A DNA stretch of 64,000 bases, taken from JBFFMO01 sp041390025 (lineage in GTDB: Bacteria > Myxococcota_A > Bradymonadia > Bradymonadales > Bradymonadaceae). The DNA lies in contig JAWKQR010000003.1 of assembly GCA_041390025.1 (NCBI GenBank), positions 207,913-271,912 of the forward strand. Reading direction: 5' to 3'. Of the stretch, positions 1 through 8,493 are shown piece after piece. Numbering within the stretch: the stretch's first letter is position 1; each line of letters opens with the position of its first letter. The notes beneath the pieces are model-generated. The model did no database searches and was not told the origin of the DNA. It was given only the letters and a program-made list of their open reading frames with translations. The position numbers and the translations under genes are program-made.

Positions 1-420
1 GGTGCGCTGAGCACGTGGGGCCGGCAACCTCCCGGTTGCCGGATTCGGCGATAGCCGAACTCCGAAGGTCTTTGTGGGCTGCGCCCATTCGGCAACCGGA
101 GGTTGCCGACCCAACCGCAGGTTGACGACCCAATCGGAGGTTGGCGACCCAATCGCCCATTCGGCAATCGGACCCAATCCCCCATTCGGCAACCGGAGGT
201 TGACGACCCAATCCCCCATTCGGCAACCGGAGGTTGACGACCCAATCGCCCATTCCGGCAATCGGACCCAATCCCCATTCGGCAACGGAGGTTGACGACC
301 CAATCGCACATTCGGCAACCAGACCCAATCGCCCATTCGGCAACCAGACCCAATCCCCCATTCGGCAACCAGAGGTTGCCGACCCAATCGCCCATTCGGT
401 ATAGAGTGGGCACCATCGTA
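1..420. repeat. Degenerate tandem array of palindromic repeat
   Basis: About eight imperfect units of roughly 36 bp run from near 86 to 400, after one fuller copy at 20-60. Each unit has CCCATTCGGCAACC, then GGAGGTTG, then a GACCCAATC spacer. GGCAACC pairs with GGTTGCC in the better units; in others the 3' arm is damaged. The same element recurs in the gaps near 18.1, 20.4, 30.1, 34.6, 42.2 and 56.6 kb. The array runs up to 30 bases before the next start codon, so it probably forms the upstream region of that gene. I see no gene in it; it is open in one frame only because the units repeat. Confidence 0.8.
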
Positions 421-429
421 CGAGGACCC

Positions 430-1440
430 ATGCGTGCCATTGAACTCCCCGAATTCGGCCTTTCCAATCTGCGCGAAACCCAGCGGGAATCACGTCCGCC
501 GCAGCACGGCGAGGTTCAGATACGCATGCGCGCGGCCTGCCTGAACTACCGCGACCTTTTGATGGTTCAGGGCAAGTACAACCCGCGACAACCCCTTCCG
601 TTGGTCCCTCTGTCGGACGGCGTGGGCATCGTCGAAGCCGTGGGAACGGGTGTCACACGCTTCAAACCCGGCGACCGCGTCTGTCCCATCTTCGCGCAGG
701 GCTGGCACGCCGGCGAACCCACGCGTGAAAAGCTACGACGGACGCTCGGCGGTCCGGTCGATGGGACGCTGCAGCAGACGATGACAGTGTCCGAGCTCGA
801 CGCCGTTCATGCCCCCGCGGCACTGAGCGACGTCGAAGCGGCGTGTCTGCCTTGCGCCGCGGTCACGGCGTGGAGCGCGTTGTTCACACACGGGGCGCTG
901 AAACCCGGTGAATCGGTGTTGGTCCAAGGCACCGGCGGTGTCTCGATGTTTGCGCTGCAGTTTGCCGTCGCAGCGGGTGCGCGCGTCATCGTGACGTCTT
1001 CAAGCGACGAGAAACTGGAGCTCGCCAAGGCGATGGGCGCCGCCCACACCATCAATTACCGTCAGATCCCCGACTGGGGCCGCACGGCGAAGGACATGGC
1101 CGGCGGAGACGGAGTGGACCACATTGTCGAGGTCGGCGGCGCAGGCACACTGACCGCCAGCCTAAAGGCTGTCCGACCCGGTGGCGCAATCTACGTCATC
1201 GGGGTTTTGTCGGGGACGGCCGAACAGCTGAACATCATCCCCATTTTGATGCAGAACATTCGGGTGCAAGGCATTTTGGTGGGGCACCGGGAGTCCTTTG
1301 AGGCCATGAACGCGGCGATTTCCGCGCACAAGATCCATCCCCACATCAGCCACTCGTTCGCGTGGACCGACGTCTCCCAGGCGTTTGACGTGATGTCCTC
1401 GGCAAGTCATATCGGCAAAATTGTCCTTGAGTTTGAGTAA
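430..1440 (+). CDS. MDR-family NAD(P)-dependent alcohol dehydrogenase / quinone oxidoreductase-like
   Basis: This 336-residue protein belongs to the medium-chain dehydrogenase/reductase superfamily. It has an N-terminal GroES-like catalytic part with NYRDLLMVQGKY and a PGDRV turn. A Rossmann segment near residues 160-195 has the nucleotide-binding GTGGVSMFALQFA. I see no clear set of structural zinc cysteines, so a zinc-independent quinone-reductase or enoyl-reductase-like enzyme is as likely as a true alcohol dehydrogenase. The frame is open further upstream, but only through the repeat array, so the ATG at 430 is preferred. The stop is 3 bases before the next start, suggesting an operon with the aldehyde dehydrogenase. 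Substrate is not deducible. Confidence 0.85.
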   Translation: MRAIELPEFGLSNLRETQRESRPPQHGEVQIRMRAACLNYRDLLMVQGKYNPRQPLPLVPLSDGVGIVEAVGTGVTRFKPGDRVCPIFAQGWHAGEPTREKLRRTLGGPVDGTLQQTMTVSELDAVHAPAALSDVEAACLPCAAVTAWSALFTHGALKPGESVLVQGTGGVSMFALQFAVAAGARVIVTSSSDEKLELAKAMGAAHTINYRQIPDWGRTAKDMAGGDGVDHIVEVGGAGTLTASLKAVRPGGAIYVIGVLSGTAEQLNIIPILMQNIRVQGILVGHRESFEAMNAAISAHKIHPHISHSFAWTDVSQAFDVMSSASHIGKIVLEFE

Positions 1441-1443
1441 ACC

Positions 1444-2934
1444 ATGAAAAACTACATCGATGGTCAATGGTCTGCGCCCTCCACGGTCGACGGCACGCTG
1501 GTTCGCAACAATCCCAGCCGCCTCGCGGAGGTCCTCTACGAGCTTCACTGGAGCGTTGGCGACGTTGACCGCGCCGTAGACGCCGCGCGCCGCGCCCAAA
1601 AGCCCTGGGACCGCTTGGGGGCCGACAAACGTCGCGAGATTTTGCTTCGCTTCGCCGACGAGTTGACGGCACGCAAAGAGGCCATGGCGACGTTGATCGC
1701 CCAACAGGCCGGGAAGCCGCTGTGGGAGGCGATGACCGAAGCCGGCGCACTCCCCGAAAAGATCCGCATCATGACCGGCGAGGCGGCGCAGTACACCGCG
1801 ACCGTCCATCCCGATGGACTCGCTGGGGGCTCGTTTCGCTATCGCCCACTGGGTGTCGCCGCGGTCCTTGGCCCGTTTAACTTCCCGCTGCATTTGCCCA
1901 ACGGGCACATCATCCCCGCCTTGTTCCAAGGCAACACCGTCGTGATCAAACCCTCGGAGATCACGTCGGGGTGTTTCATCCCTTACATCGAAGCTGCCGA
2001 GGCCGCTGGGATTCCTGCGGGGGTGTTGAACCTGGTGCACGGGCCGGGTCCTGTGGGCGCTGCGCTGGCCGGGCACACGGATGTTGATGCCGTGATGTTC
2101 ACGGGCAGCTACGACACCGGCCTGCGCATCAAACGCGCGACGCTCGAACAACATTGGAAGCTGCTTGCGCTCGAGATGGGCGGCAAAAACACGTCGATCA
2201 TTTTGGAAGACGCCGACATCACCCAAGCCGCCTACGACATCGCGTTCGCCGCCTACATGACGGCGGGACAACGGTGCAGCGCGACGAGCCGAATCGTCGT
2301 CGCAGACAGCGTCTTTGACGACTTCGTGGACGCGTTCCGCGACGTTTCCAAGCGCGTGACCGTGGGCGATACGCTGGGGGAAACGACGTTCATGGGGCCA
2401 TTGATCAACGACGCTGCGTACCAGCGGTTTTTGCGCGCGCAGGCCGACACCGAAAACGGAAACCTTGAGTCGCTGTTGCCCGGCGGAAAAACCCGCGACG
2501 ACCTGCACGGCTACTTCGTGGCGCCCGCGCTGTGGTGGTGCAAAACCTTGGACGCTCACGGGTCCCATCAGGCCGAAGAAATCTTTGGACCCGATGTCGT
2601 GCTGTACCGCAGCACCGATGACACCCAGACCGCGGCGATCGCTAACGCCACCTCGTACGGCCTAGCCATGAGCGTGTACGGCGCCGACGAGCAGCGCTTC
2701 GAAAACCTCGGTTACGACCTGGATGCAGGCATCTTGAACTGGAATCGCTCGACGTGCGGCGCTTCAAGCCGTCTGCCCTTTGGTGGGGTCAAACGGTCGG
2801 GCAACCACCGCGCCTCGGCCGCCCATGCCGGATTGTATTGCGGGTATCCTCAAGCCCAGCTGCGGGTCGAGCCCGGCTTCAGCCCGAGCATCAAAGACCA
2901 ACGTCCGTGGAGCTTGCTCAAGCCGGAAGCATGA
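1444..2934 (+). CDS. astD: Aldehyde dehydrogenase, succinylglutamate-semialdehyde dehydrogenase type
   Basis: This 496-residue protein is a full-length aldehyde dehydrogenase. The segment GPFNFPLHLPNGHIIPAL is the signature of the AstD group, which oxidises N-succinylglutamate 5-semialdehyde in the arginine succinyltransferase pathway. The catalytic cysteine is Cys278 in GQRCSATSR and the general base is Glu244 in LEMGGKN. The NAD-site segment VVIKPSE is present. No other ast genes are nearby; the partner is the MDR dehydrogenase 3 bases upstream, so the true substrate may be another semialdehyde. Its last 17 bases overlap the end of the convergent membrane gene. Confidence 0.85.
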   Translation: MKNYIDGQWSAPSTVDGTLVRNNPSRLAEVLYELHWSVGDVDRAVDAARRAQKPWDRLGADKRREILLRFADELTARKEAMATLIAQQAGKPLWEAMTEAGALPEKIRIMTGEAAQYTATVHPDGLAGGSFRYRPLGVAAVLGPFNFPLHLPNGHIIPALFQGNTVVIKPSEITSGCFIPYIEAAEAAGIPAGVLNLVHGPGPVGAALAGHTDVDAVMFTGSYDTGLRIKRATLEQHWKLLALEMGGKNTSIILEDADITQAAYDIAFAAYMTAGQRCSATSRIVVADSVFDDFVDAFRDVSKRVTVGDTLGETTFMGPLINDAAYQRFLRAQADTENGNLESLLPGGKTRDDLHGYFVAPALWWCKTLDAHGSHQAEEIFGPDVVLYRSTDDTQTAAIANATSYGLAMSVYGADEQRFENLGYDLDAGILNWNRSTCGASSRLPFGGVKRSGNHRASAAHAGLYCGYPQAQLRVEPGFSPSIKDQRPWSLLKPEA

Positions 2935-3193
2935 CCGAGACCAAAACCAACACACACACCATCGTGATGCCCGCGGCCGCCATGCGCTGATGTTTTTTGA
3001 TCTTTTCGGGCGCGATTTTCGCCGACCACCACGCGCGAATCACAAACAGAGCCAGCGGGAGCGCGAGCGTAGGCACCGGTCCGAACTCGCGGATGCCAAT
3101 GGACTTGAGGTACAAGACCAACACGCCCGAGAGCACGACCACCACGAGGCCGATCGTGTTCACGCGTGTAAATTTTGTGGTGTCGTTTGACAT
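2918..3193 (-). CDS. Small two-helix membrane protein, unknown function
   Basis: A 91-residue protein starting MSNDTTKF, chosen because AAGGA lies just upstream of the ATG at 3193. It has two strongly hydrophobic stretches, about residues 14-45 (containing IGLVVVVLSGVLVLYL and PTLALPLALFVI) and the last 20 residues (GITMVCVLVLVSVML). A basic loop (KIAPEKIKKHQR) lies between them. I recognise no family. It is divergent from thiS with about 60 bases between starts and convergent with the aldehyde dehydrogenase gene, overlapping it by 17 bases. Confidence 0.7.
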   Translation of the reverse strand: MSNDTTKFTRVNTIGLVVVVLSGVLVLYLKSIGIREFGPVPTLALPLALFVIRAWWSAKIAPEKIKKHQRMAAAGITMVCVLVLVSVMLPA

Positions 3194-3256
3194 TCGTTTT
3201 CCTTGGCTGGTCTTCGTTCGAAGATCGCGGCATAAGATTCCTGACCGGGAGACATG

Positions 3257-3463
3257 ATGCAACTCAAGATAAACGGCACAGTGCACGAATACGAACTTGA
3301 GCCAGCAACGCTTTCAAAACTGCTCGAGGTTCTAGACATCGGATCGGTCAGCGGCACCGCGGTTGCGGTCAACGACCGTGTGGTGCCCAGAAGCACCTGG
3401 GCCGACCATCGCCTCAATGAAGGCGACCGAATCGAAGTGATCCGTGCGACACAAGGTGGATGA
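3257..3463 (+). CDS. thiS: ThiS sulfur carrier protein
   Basis: A 68-residue ubiquitin-fold sulfur carrier. It ends in Gly-Gly, the C-terminus that is adenylated and thiocarboxylated so that sulfur can be passed to thiazole synthase in thiamine biosynthesis. Typical features are the opening MQLKINGT, a central AVAVNDRVVPRSTW and the acidic-hydrophobic RIEVIRATQGG end. ATG at 3257 is preferred over 3254 because GGGAG then has better spacing. The stop is one base before the thiG start, so the two are probably translationally coupled. No adenylyltransferase ThiF is visible nearby. Confidence 0.93.
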   Translation: MQLKINGTVHEYELEPATLSKLLEVLDIGSVSGTAVAVNDRVVPRSTWADHRLNEGDRIEVIRATQGG

Positions 3464-3464
3464 A

Positions 3465-4244
3465 ATGGACGATGTCCTCAAGATCGGTCCCTACACGTTT
3501 AAAAGCCGGCTTTTGCTCGGGACGTCCGGGTTTCCAAACCTATCGGTCATGCGCGATGCGTTGACGGCGAGCGGAACCGAATTGGTGACGGTCGCGATTC
3601 GGCGCCTCAACCTTGCCGCGTCCAAAGAATCCGGAGTGTTGGATGTGCTCGGCGACGACTTCACCATCCTGCCCAACACCGCCGGATGTTACACGGCGCG
3701 CGACGCGATCTTGACCGCCGAGCTTGCGCGCGAAGCGCTGCAAACCGACCTCATCAAACTTGAGGTCATCGGTGATGATCAGACGTTGTTGCCCGACGGC
3801 GAAGAACTCCTCAAGGCCGCACGCGAACTCGCTCAGGCGGGGTTTGTGGTCATGGCCTACACCAACGACGACCCAATTTTGGCGCGTAAACTCCAAGACG
3901 CGGGATGCGCGGCGGTGATGCCGTTGGGCTCGCCGATCGGCAGCGGGATGGGCATTCGCAACCCTTACAATTTCCAGATCATCCGGGAGTTGTTGGAAGT
4001 CCCGATGCTGGTTGATGCCGGCATCGGCACCGCATCAGAAGCCGCGTTTGCGATGGAGCTCGGGTGTGATGGCGTGTTGCTCAACACCGCCGTGTCCGGC
4101 GCGAAACATCCGGTGGTCATGGCGCAGGCCTTCAAGAGCGCCGTCGAGGCCGGACGGTTGGCGGCGCGGGCAGGGCGAATCCCCAAGAAGTTGCATGCTC
4201 AAGCGTCAAGCGCGATGGCGGGGCGGATCGAGCGCATCGAATGA
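3465..4244 (+). CDS. thiG: Thiazole synthase ThiG
   Basis: This 259-residue TIM-barrel enzyme makes the thiazole phosphate moiety of thiamine from deoxyxylulose phosphate, dehydroglycine and ThiS-thiocarboxylate. Lys98 in LIKLEVIGD is the Schiff-base lysine. Other family marks are SRLLLGTSGF near the start, NTAGCYTARDA, PLGSPIGSGMGIRNP and LVDAGIGTASEAAFAMELG. The ATG at 3465 follows AAGGTGGA and sits 1 base after thiS. Its stop overlaps the thiE ATG by four bases (ATGA). Complete and normal in length. Confidence 0.96.
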   Translation: MDDVLKIGPYTFKSRLLLGTSGFPNLSVMRDALTASGTELVTVAIRRLNLAASKESGVLDVLGDDFTILPNTAGCYTARDAILTAELAREALQTDLIKLEVIGDDQTLLPDGEELLKAARELAQAGFVVMAYTNDDPILARKLQDAGCAAVMPLGSPIGSGMGIRNPYNFQIIRELLEVPMLVDAGIGTASEAAFAMELGCDGVLLNTAVSGAKHPVVMAQAFKSAVEAGRLAARAGRIPKKLHAQASSAMAGRIERIE

Positions 4245-4854
4245 TTGAATCGCTGCCAAACTGGATGGTGATCGCCGACCCAAGCGCGGTCGACACCCCT
4301 TTTTGGACGCGGTCGAGACCGTACTCGCCGGTGGCGTGTCGTTGATCCGGTTTCGCGCCAAACACCTCGCGGCGTCTGAACAATGGAAACTTGGGCGAGC
4401 GGTCGCGGAGTTGTGCACAGCGTATCGCGCAAAGCTGCTCGTCAATGACCGCGCGGACCTCGCCTATGTCCTTGGCGCCGATGGCGTGCACTTGCCGGCC
4501 AACGGGCTTCCAATCGAAGCCGCGCGTCGTTTGCTGCCCGATGGGCTGATTGGGGTCTCGTGTCACTCCATCGCCGATGTGATCGAGGCCGCCGAGGATG
4601 GAGCCGACTACGTCACCCTCAGCCCGATTTTCGAAACCTCGTCAAAACCAGGCTATGGGCCTGCGCTCGGCTGCCACAAACTCACCACCGCCACCAAAGC
4701 CGCGACGATTCCCGTCTTTGCCCTTGGCGGAATCACCCCTGAGCGGGTCGACGAGTGTTTGACACGCGGCGCACACGGCATCGCCATAATGGGTGAGTGT
4801 CTGGCGCGGCGACATCTCCAAAAACGTCCAAGATTTCTTGCGCGTTTGAGCTAA
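4241..4854 (+). CDS. thiE: Thiamine-phosphate synthase ThiE, one frameshift
   Basis: ThiE joins thiazole phosphate to HMP-pyrophosphate to give thiamine phosphate. Family motifs are LLVNDRADLAYVLGADGVHLP, IGVSCHS, YVTLSPIFETSSKPGYGP and FALGGITPERVDECLTRGA. The start overlaps the thiG stop as ATGA and begins MIESLPNWMVIADPSAVDTP. The frame breaks at about 4300: after CCC the run TTTTT needs one more T to continue as FLDAVETVLAGG. Without it the first 60 bases are out of frame with the rest. With one T added the protein is about 204 residues, normal for ThiE. I take this as a homopolymer sequence error more likely than a pseudogene. Confidence 0.85.
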
Positions 4855-4883
4855 ACCCCATGCAAATCAATGCGGGAGTTCCG

Positions 4884-5477
4884 ATGACAACCAAGACACA
4901 CGACCAACTCATCAACGCCGCGATGACCCTCTTTGCGGCGAATGATTACGGCAATGTCACCACCCGGAAAATCGTCGCCGAAGCCGGCGTTGCGCTGCCC
5001 ACGCTCCACCGGCATTTCGACACCAAAGAAAATCTCTTCCGCGCCATGGTCAAGGAAACCTGCCAGCGGCTTGATGGGATTCGAGATACCCTGCTCGACC
5101 AACTTTCTGAGGCCGATAACCATCGCCAAATCATCGAGGCGGCCATTCGAACTTTCTTGGAATTCGCGGTCTCGGACCCGCGGCCGCTCCGCGTGCTCGT
5201 ACGCATGTCGAGTGACCCAACGGCGCCGCGCGACCAGTACACCGAATCCCGAGACCAGTTTTTGAATTACATGGTGGAATTGTTTCCGTCGAAACTGCCA
5301 ACCGACGAATTGCGGCTTCGACTGCAGTTTTTCTTGTTGGGATTTTCGCGGCTTGTGACAGCGGATCGCCAGGAAATCTGCGCGATCGCGGGCAAAAAGT
5401 CGTGGAAAGAAGCGCGGCCGGTTTTGGAAGAAATGCTGATCCGAATGGCGTACGACACTGTTGAGCTCGCGGACTAA
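4884..5477 (+). CDS. TetR/AcrR-family transcriptional regulator
   Basis: A 197-residue one-component regulator. The N-terminal helix-turn-helix is typical of the family (LINAAMTLFAANDYGNVTTRKIVAEAGVALPTLHRHFDTKENLF, residues about 8-50). The C-terminal ligand domain is helical and not diagnostic. GGGAG stands just before the ATG at 4884, which is why the longer upstream frame is rejected. It follows thiE by about 30 bases on the same strand. The ligand and targets cannot be read from the sequence. Confidence 0.9.
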   Translation: MTTKTHDQLINAAMTLFAANDYGNVTTRKIVAEAGVALPTLHRHFDTKENLFRAMVKETCQRLDGIRDTLLDQLSEADNHRQIIEAAIRTFLEFAVSDPRPLRVLVRMSSDPTAPRDQYTESRDQFLNYMVELFPSKLPTDELRLRLQFFLLGFSRLVTADRQEICAIAGKKSWKEARPVLEEMLIRMAYDTVELAD

Positions 5478-5479
5478 CC

Positions 5480-6922
5480 CTACGGATTGTAGATGTTCAC
5501 GAATCGCACAGCCTCGGTATGTGTTTTTGTACCTTGGGAATCTGTGTAGAGCGCCGCATAAATCGCCTCAACGGTGCAACCCGAATCCACCACACGAAAA
5601 TGGACGTCGTGTAAATCGGTGGTTGTCCATCTCCCGGACACCCGTTGCGACAAACCGGGGACCCACTTCCCGCTAATGTCCTGAAAATACGGAATCATTT
5701 CCCAATCGTTTGTCAGTGAAGTTGGGTTCTCTTTGACAACGAACAGCATGAACCCTCCAGAAAATGCCGCGAGCCGAACGGCGGTAATCTGCTCGTTCGC
5801 ACGGAACACGATCTGGTAATCAAGAGTTTCGGTGTCCAGAAATCCGGTGGCGGGATTGTAATAGACTCGCTTCAGCTCAAACGTGGGCATCACACTTGCG
5901 ACGGCAAACACATAGGCGTTGTCCCCCATGTATGTGATGTCAAAGGCAAGCGGTGTAGTCGGCGCATTCGGGCTCAAGATCGGACGCTCGATGTCCTCAC
6001 CGCAGGAGGGCCCTAGCACCCTCGCACGCGCGTTCCACCCCAAGACACCCTCGGTCGACGTGAACGCCACGAGGTCTCCCGTGGTCGATCGAACCACAGA
6101 ATTCGCCGTCAATTTCGGCTCCGGCACAGCCAGAACCTGACCCGGTGAAAGGTCGTGCACGGGCAGCGAATTCAGGGTCAGTTCGCCCTCTTTGTCTTCG
6201 AGCCACACATAGAAGCCGGCTTCATCCCCTGGCTCGGTCCGAAGCCCCGCGCTGCCAAGGCCAAACAGATGTGTGGGAGGACTATCATCTATGCACTGGC
6301 CAGAGGTAATGCCAACCTGGTCTTGGCGTGCATCCATCACATAAAAGTGTTTTTCACTCTCCGACGAACGACAATTGGAGCCGGAGATACTCAAAAAATC
6401 GCCGAATCCTTCGTCGGCGACAAAGGGCGCATTGTAGACTTCGTCGACTGTTTGCAGTGGGAAACCTTCCCACGAAGACGTTGCCCCGCGCGTTAAGACC
6501 TCGGAGTCCAATATCAGTTCGGCGGTCGACACATTTTGGTCAGTGACCAAGAACACGTTGGGTTGTTGTCTCGCGCCCAACCCAAGGGCGATTGCAGTGA
6601 CGTCTTCGTTCACGGGGTCGGCTTCCAACCACTCTTCGCGACTCTGATCGGGTGAGCCGCAATTCGCCACGAGCGTGGGAAAGACTGCGCTTTCACCCGG
6701 GTTCGTGGTCAAACAACTCGAATTGTTGGTGTTTGAATTGTTGGACGCAGAATTGTTCGTGTTCGCGTTGTTCGTTTCATTGTTCGACATCGCGTTGTTT
6801 GTCGCGCTGTTCGTGTTGGAATTGTTTGACACTCCCGCCGGATCGAGGTCGCTGAATGTATTGCAGGCCATGGCGTTCAGCGAGACCAACCCCAGCATCA
6901 GCGCGAAGTTGAAACGGATCAT
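5480..6922 (-). CDS. Asn-rich-linker lipoprotein, paralogue A
   Basis: A 480-residue predicted lipoprotein of unknown function. A short signal peptide ends in the lipobox LNAMAC. It is followed by a low-complexity spacer of about 45 residues built of Asn, Thr and Ser (NNSNTNSATNN and similar). The remaining 400 residues look like a beta-rich or propeller-like fold. It is a paralogue of the gene just upstream: both have a SVVRSTTGDLVAFTSTEGV or closely similar block, and a RLAAFSGGFMLF block. Its start overlaps the stop of that gene by four bases, so the two form a tandem, coupled pair. Convergent with the TetR gene, with a 2-base gap. Confidence 0.85.
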   Translation of the reverse strand: MIRFNFALMLGLVSLNAMACNTFSDLDPAGVSNNSNTNSATNNAMSNNETNNANTNNSASNNSNTNNSSCLTTNPGESAVFPTLVANCGSPDQSREEWLEADPVNEDVTAIALGLGARQQPNVFLVTDQNVSTAELILDSEVLTRGATSSWEGFPLQTVDEVYNAPFVADEGFGDFLSISGSNCRSSESEKHFYVMDARQDQVGITSGQCIDDSPPTHLFGLGSAGLRTEPGDEAGFYVWLEDKEGELTLNSLPVHDLSPGQVLAVPEPKLTANSVVRSTTGDLVAFTSTEGVLGWNARARVLGPSCGEDIERPILSPNAPTTPLAFDITYMGDNAYVFAVASVMPTFELKRVYYNPATGFLDTETLDYQIVFRANEQITAVRLAAFSGGFMLFVVKENPTSLTNDWEMIPYFQDISGKWVPGLSQRVSGRWTTTDLHDVHFRVVDSGCTVEAIYAALYTDSQGTKTHTEAVRFVNIYNP

Positions 6923-8361
6923 TGTGCGCTCAACAGACCGGGGAAAGATCCCCCTTCAATGTTTCTGCGGTCCGATACGCCGTCGAAGCGTGTAGCGATG
7001 AGGGCTGTCACGCCACAGCCGGTCGAGTCGACGGCGGCAGCCATCTCCACGTCCTGAAGCGTCACGTTCCTATCATAGTGGTGGCTCACAACCGCTGGCT
7101 GTGGGCTCCAATCCCCACTCGTCGCACCGAAGAGGTAGGGCGTCATGTACCACCAAGAATCACCGGCATCTTGTCTCTCTTCGCGAAACAGCATGAACCC
7201 GCCGTCGAACGCAGCAAGCCTCACTGTGGTGACGCTGCGACCGGGATCGATGTCGGGACTCTCGACCCCGCCGTCGATCGTGAAGCCGCCGTCTTCTGGG
7301 TTGAAACGCACCCTCACCAGACTGACACCGTTTTCTCGGACCTGTGCGAAGACGTAGGTGTTGTCTCCCAAGTACACGAGATCAAACTCGACCCGAGGGA
7401 CTGCCTGCGACGCGGGCATTGAACGTGGTGCTGAATTGTCAATTAAGAGCGGCTCGAGGGCGCCAATGTTGCAGCGATCCGAGTCTTGCCCGAAGGTGGC
7501 CTGCCATAGTTTTACACCTGCGGTCGTGGAATACGCGACCAAATCCCCCGTGGTCGATCGGATTGTGGACTCCTCGGTCAAATCTTCGTCCGGAATCCTC
7601 AGAATGCTGGTCGGGTCAAAACTCTCAAGCGGCATCGCATTGACCACAAGCTGGTCACCAAAACGCTCGATCCAGACGTACTGAGCCGCGCTTCCACTGG
7701 TTGTGCCTGCGCTTCCGATGGCAAAAATTGGAGTGTCAGCTGGCGCAGCGCACACATCCGTGATTGAGGCCTCTCTTCCATCGGACGCAGTCAGGGTCAA
7801 GAGTGTCTGTGTCCCGTTGACGCAATTAGGGTTTTCCACGAACGCGTAAAATCGTCCGTTGCCAAAGGGTGCGAGATGTAGCTCCCGAGCGCCCTCACGT
7901 TGCGGAAATGTTGTGTCATTCGTGACGGTAGCCTGGTCCAATGTCGCGGATCTCGCGATCACCCCACTCTCCGTGACATACGCCGCCAGAAAACGTCCAT
8001 CTGCTTCTGCGCGGATGGATACGTCGTTGGTAGCGTCGCCTGAACGTTGTCCATCCAGATGTTTGGGCTCAGTTCGCATGCCCGAGCATGTGTCGTTCCG
8101 GGTTGGCCACGCGACCTGCTCCACGCTGCCCATCGGCTTTTTCGAGGGTCGCGAAAAACACGCCTCCGGGGTCTGGTTGTTCGTACCCGGCGTCTCGTTG
8201 TTCGTCCCCGACGTCTGGTTGTTCGTACCCGACGTCTGGTTGTTCGTACCCGTCGTCTGGTTGTTCGTAACCGACGGGTTGCCGGAGTCCTCCAGTTCGC
8301 CAAAGGTGTTGCAGCCGCAGACGGTCAACATGAAGGTGATGGGAAAAACGAATCGAAACAC
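6919..8361 (-). CDS. Asn-rich-linker lipoprotein, paralogue B
   Basis: A 480-residue predicted lipoprotein and the first gene of the tandem pair. The signal peptide MFRFVFPITFMLTVCGC gives a plausible lipobox. The spacer after it is a seven-residue repeat of the type NNQTSGT, encoded by a 21-bp minisatellite. The globular part shares STIRSTTGDLVAYSTTAGV and TTVRLAAFDGGFMLF with paralogue A. No catalytic motif is recognised. Equal length of the two paralogues, despite different spacers, suggests conserved extracytoplasmic domains. Confidence 0.85.
   Translation of the reverse strand: MFRFVFPITFMLTVCGCNTFGELEDSGNPSVTNNQTTGTNNQTSGTNNQTSGTNNETPGTNNQTPEACFSRPSKKPMGSVEQVAWPTRNDTCSGMRTEPKHLDGQRSGDATNDVSIRAEADGRFLAAYVTESGVIARSATLDQATVTNDTTFPQREGARELHLAPFGNGRFYAFVENPNCVNGTQTLLTLTASDGREASITDVCAAPADTPIFAIGSAGTTSGSAAQYVWIERFGDQLVVNAMPLESFDPTSILRIPDEDLTEESTIRSTTGDLVAYSTTAGVKLWQATFGQDSDRCNIGALEPLLIDNSAPRSMPASQAVPRVEFDLVYLGDNTYVFAQVRENGVSLVRVRFNPEDGGFTIDGGVESPDIDPGRSVTTVRLAAFDGGFMLFREERQDAGDSWWYMTPYLFGATSGDWSPQPAVVSHHYDRNVTLQDVEMAAAVDSTGCGVTALIATRFDGVSDRRNIEGGSFPGLLSAQ
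8170..8280 (-). repeat. 21-bp minisatellite encoding lipoprotein spacer
   Basis: About five copies of a 21-bp unit (GGTTGTTCGTACCCGACGTCT on the + strand, with one- or two-base changes between copies) lie inside the lipoprotein gene. They encode repeated NNQTSGT heptapeptides just after the lipid-anchored cysteine. The period is a multiple of three, so copy-number change would alter spacer length without breaking the frame. Confidence 0.85.
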
Positions 8362-8493
8362 AAGAACCTCTTTCAGTGGCGACCAGACACGTCGATCAAC
8401 GTCTCACCCTATTGCATACGTTGGCAGCATTCGAGCGCGGACACGAGCGTTAGTCCTCATCAGGCTAAACGCCACGGTTCACGAAACGACTCA

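Noticed and set aside
1..420. Possible CRISPR array
   Set aside because: Units follow one another with no unique spacers of constant length, and the same element occurs singly elsewhere; no cas genes.
1162..2568. 468-codon open frame opposite astD
   Set aside because: Shadow of a well-supported aldehyde dehydrogenase.
3194..3256. TPP riboswitch before thiS
   Set aside because: The gap to the divergent gene is only about 60 bases and has no recognisable thi-box.
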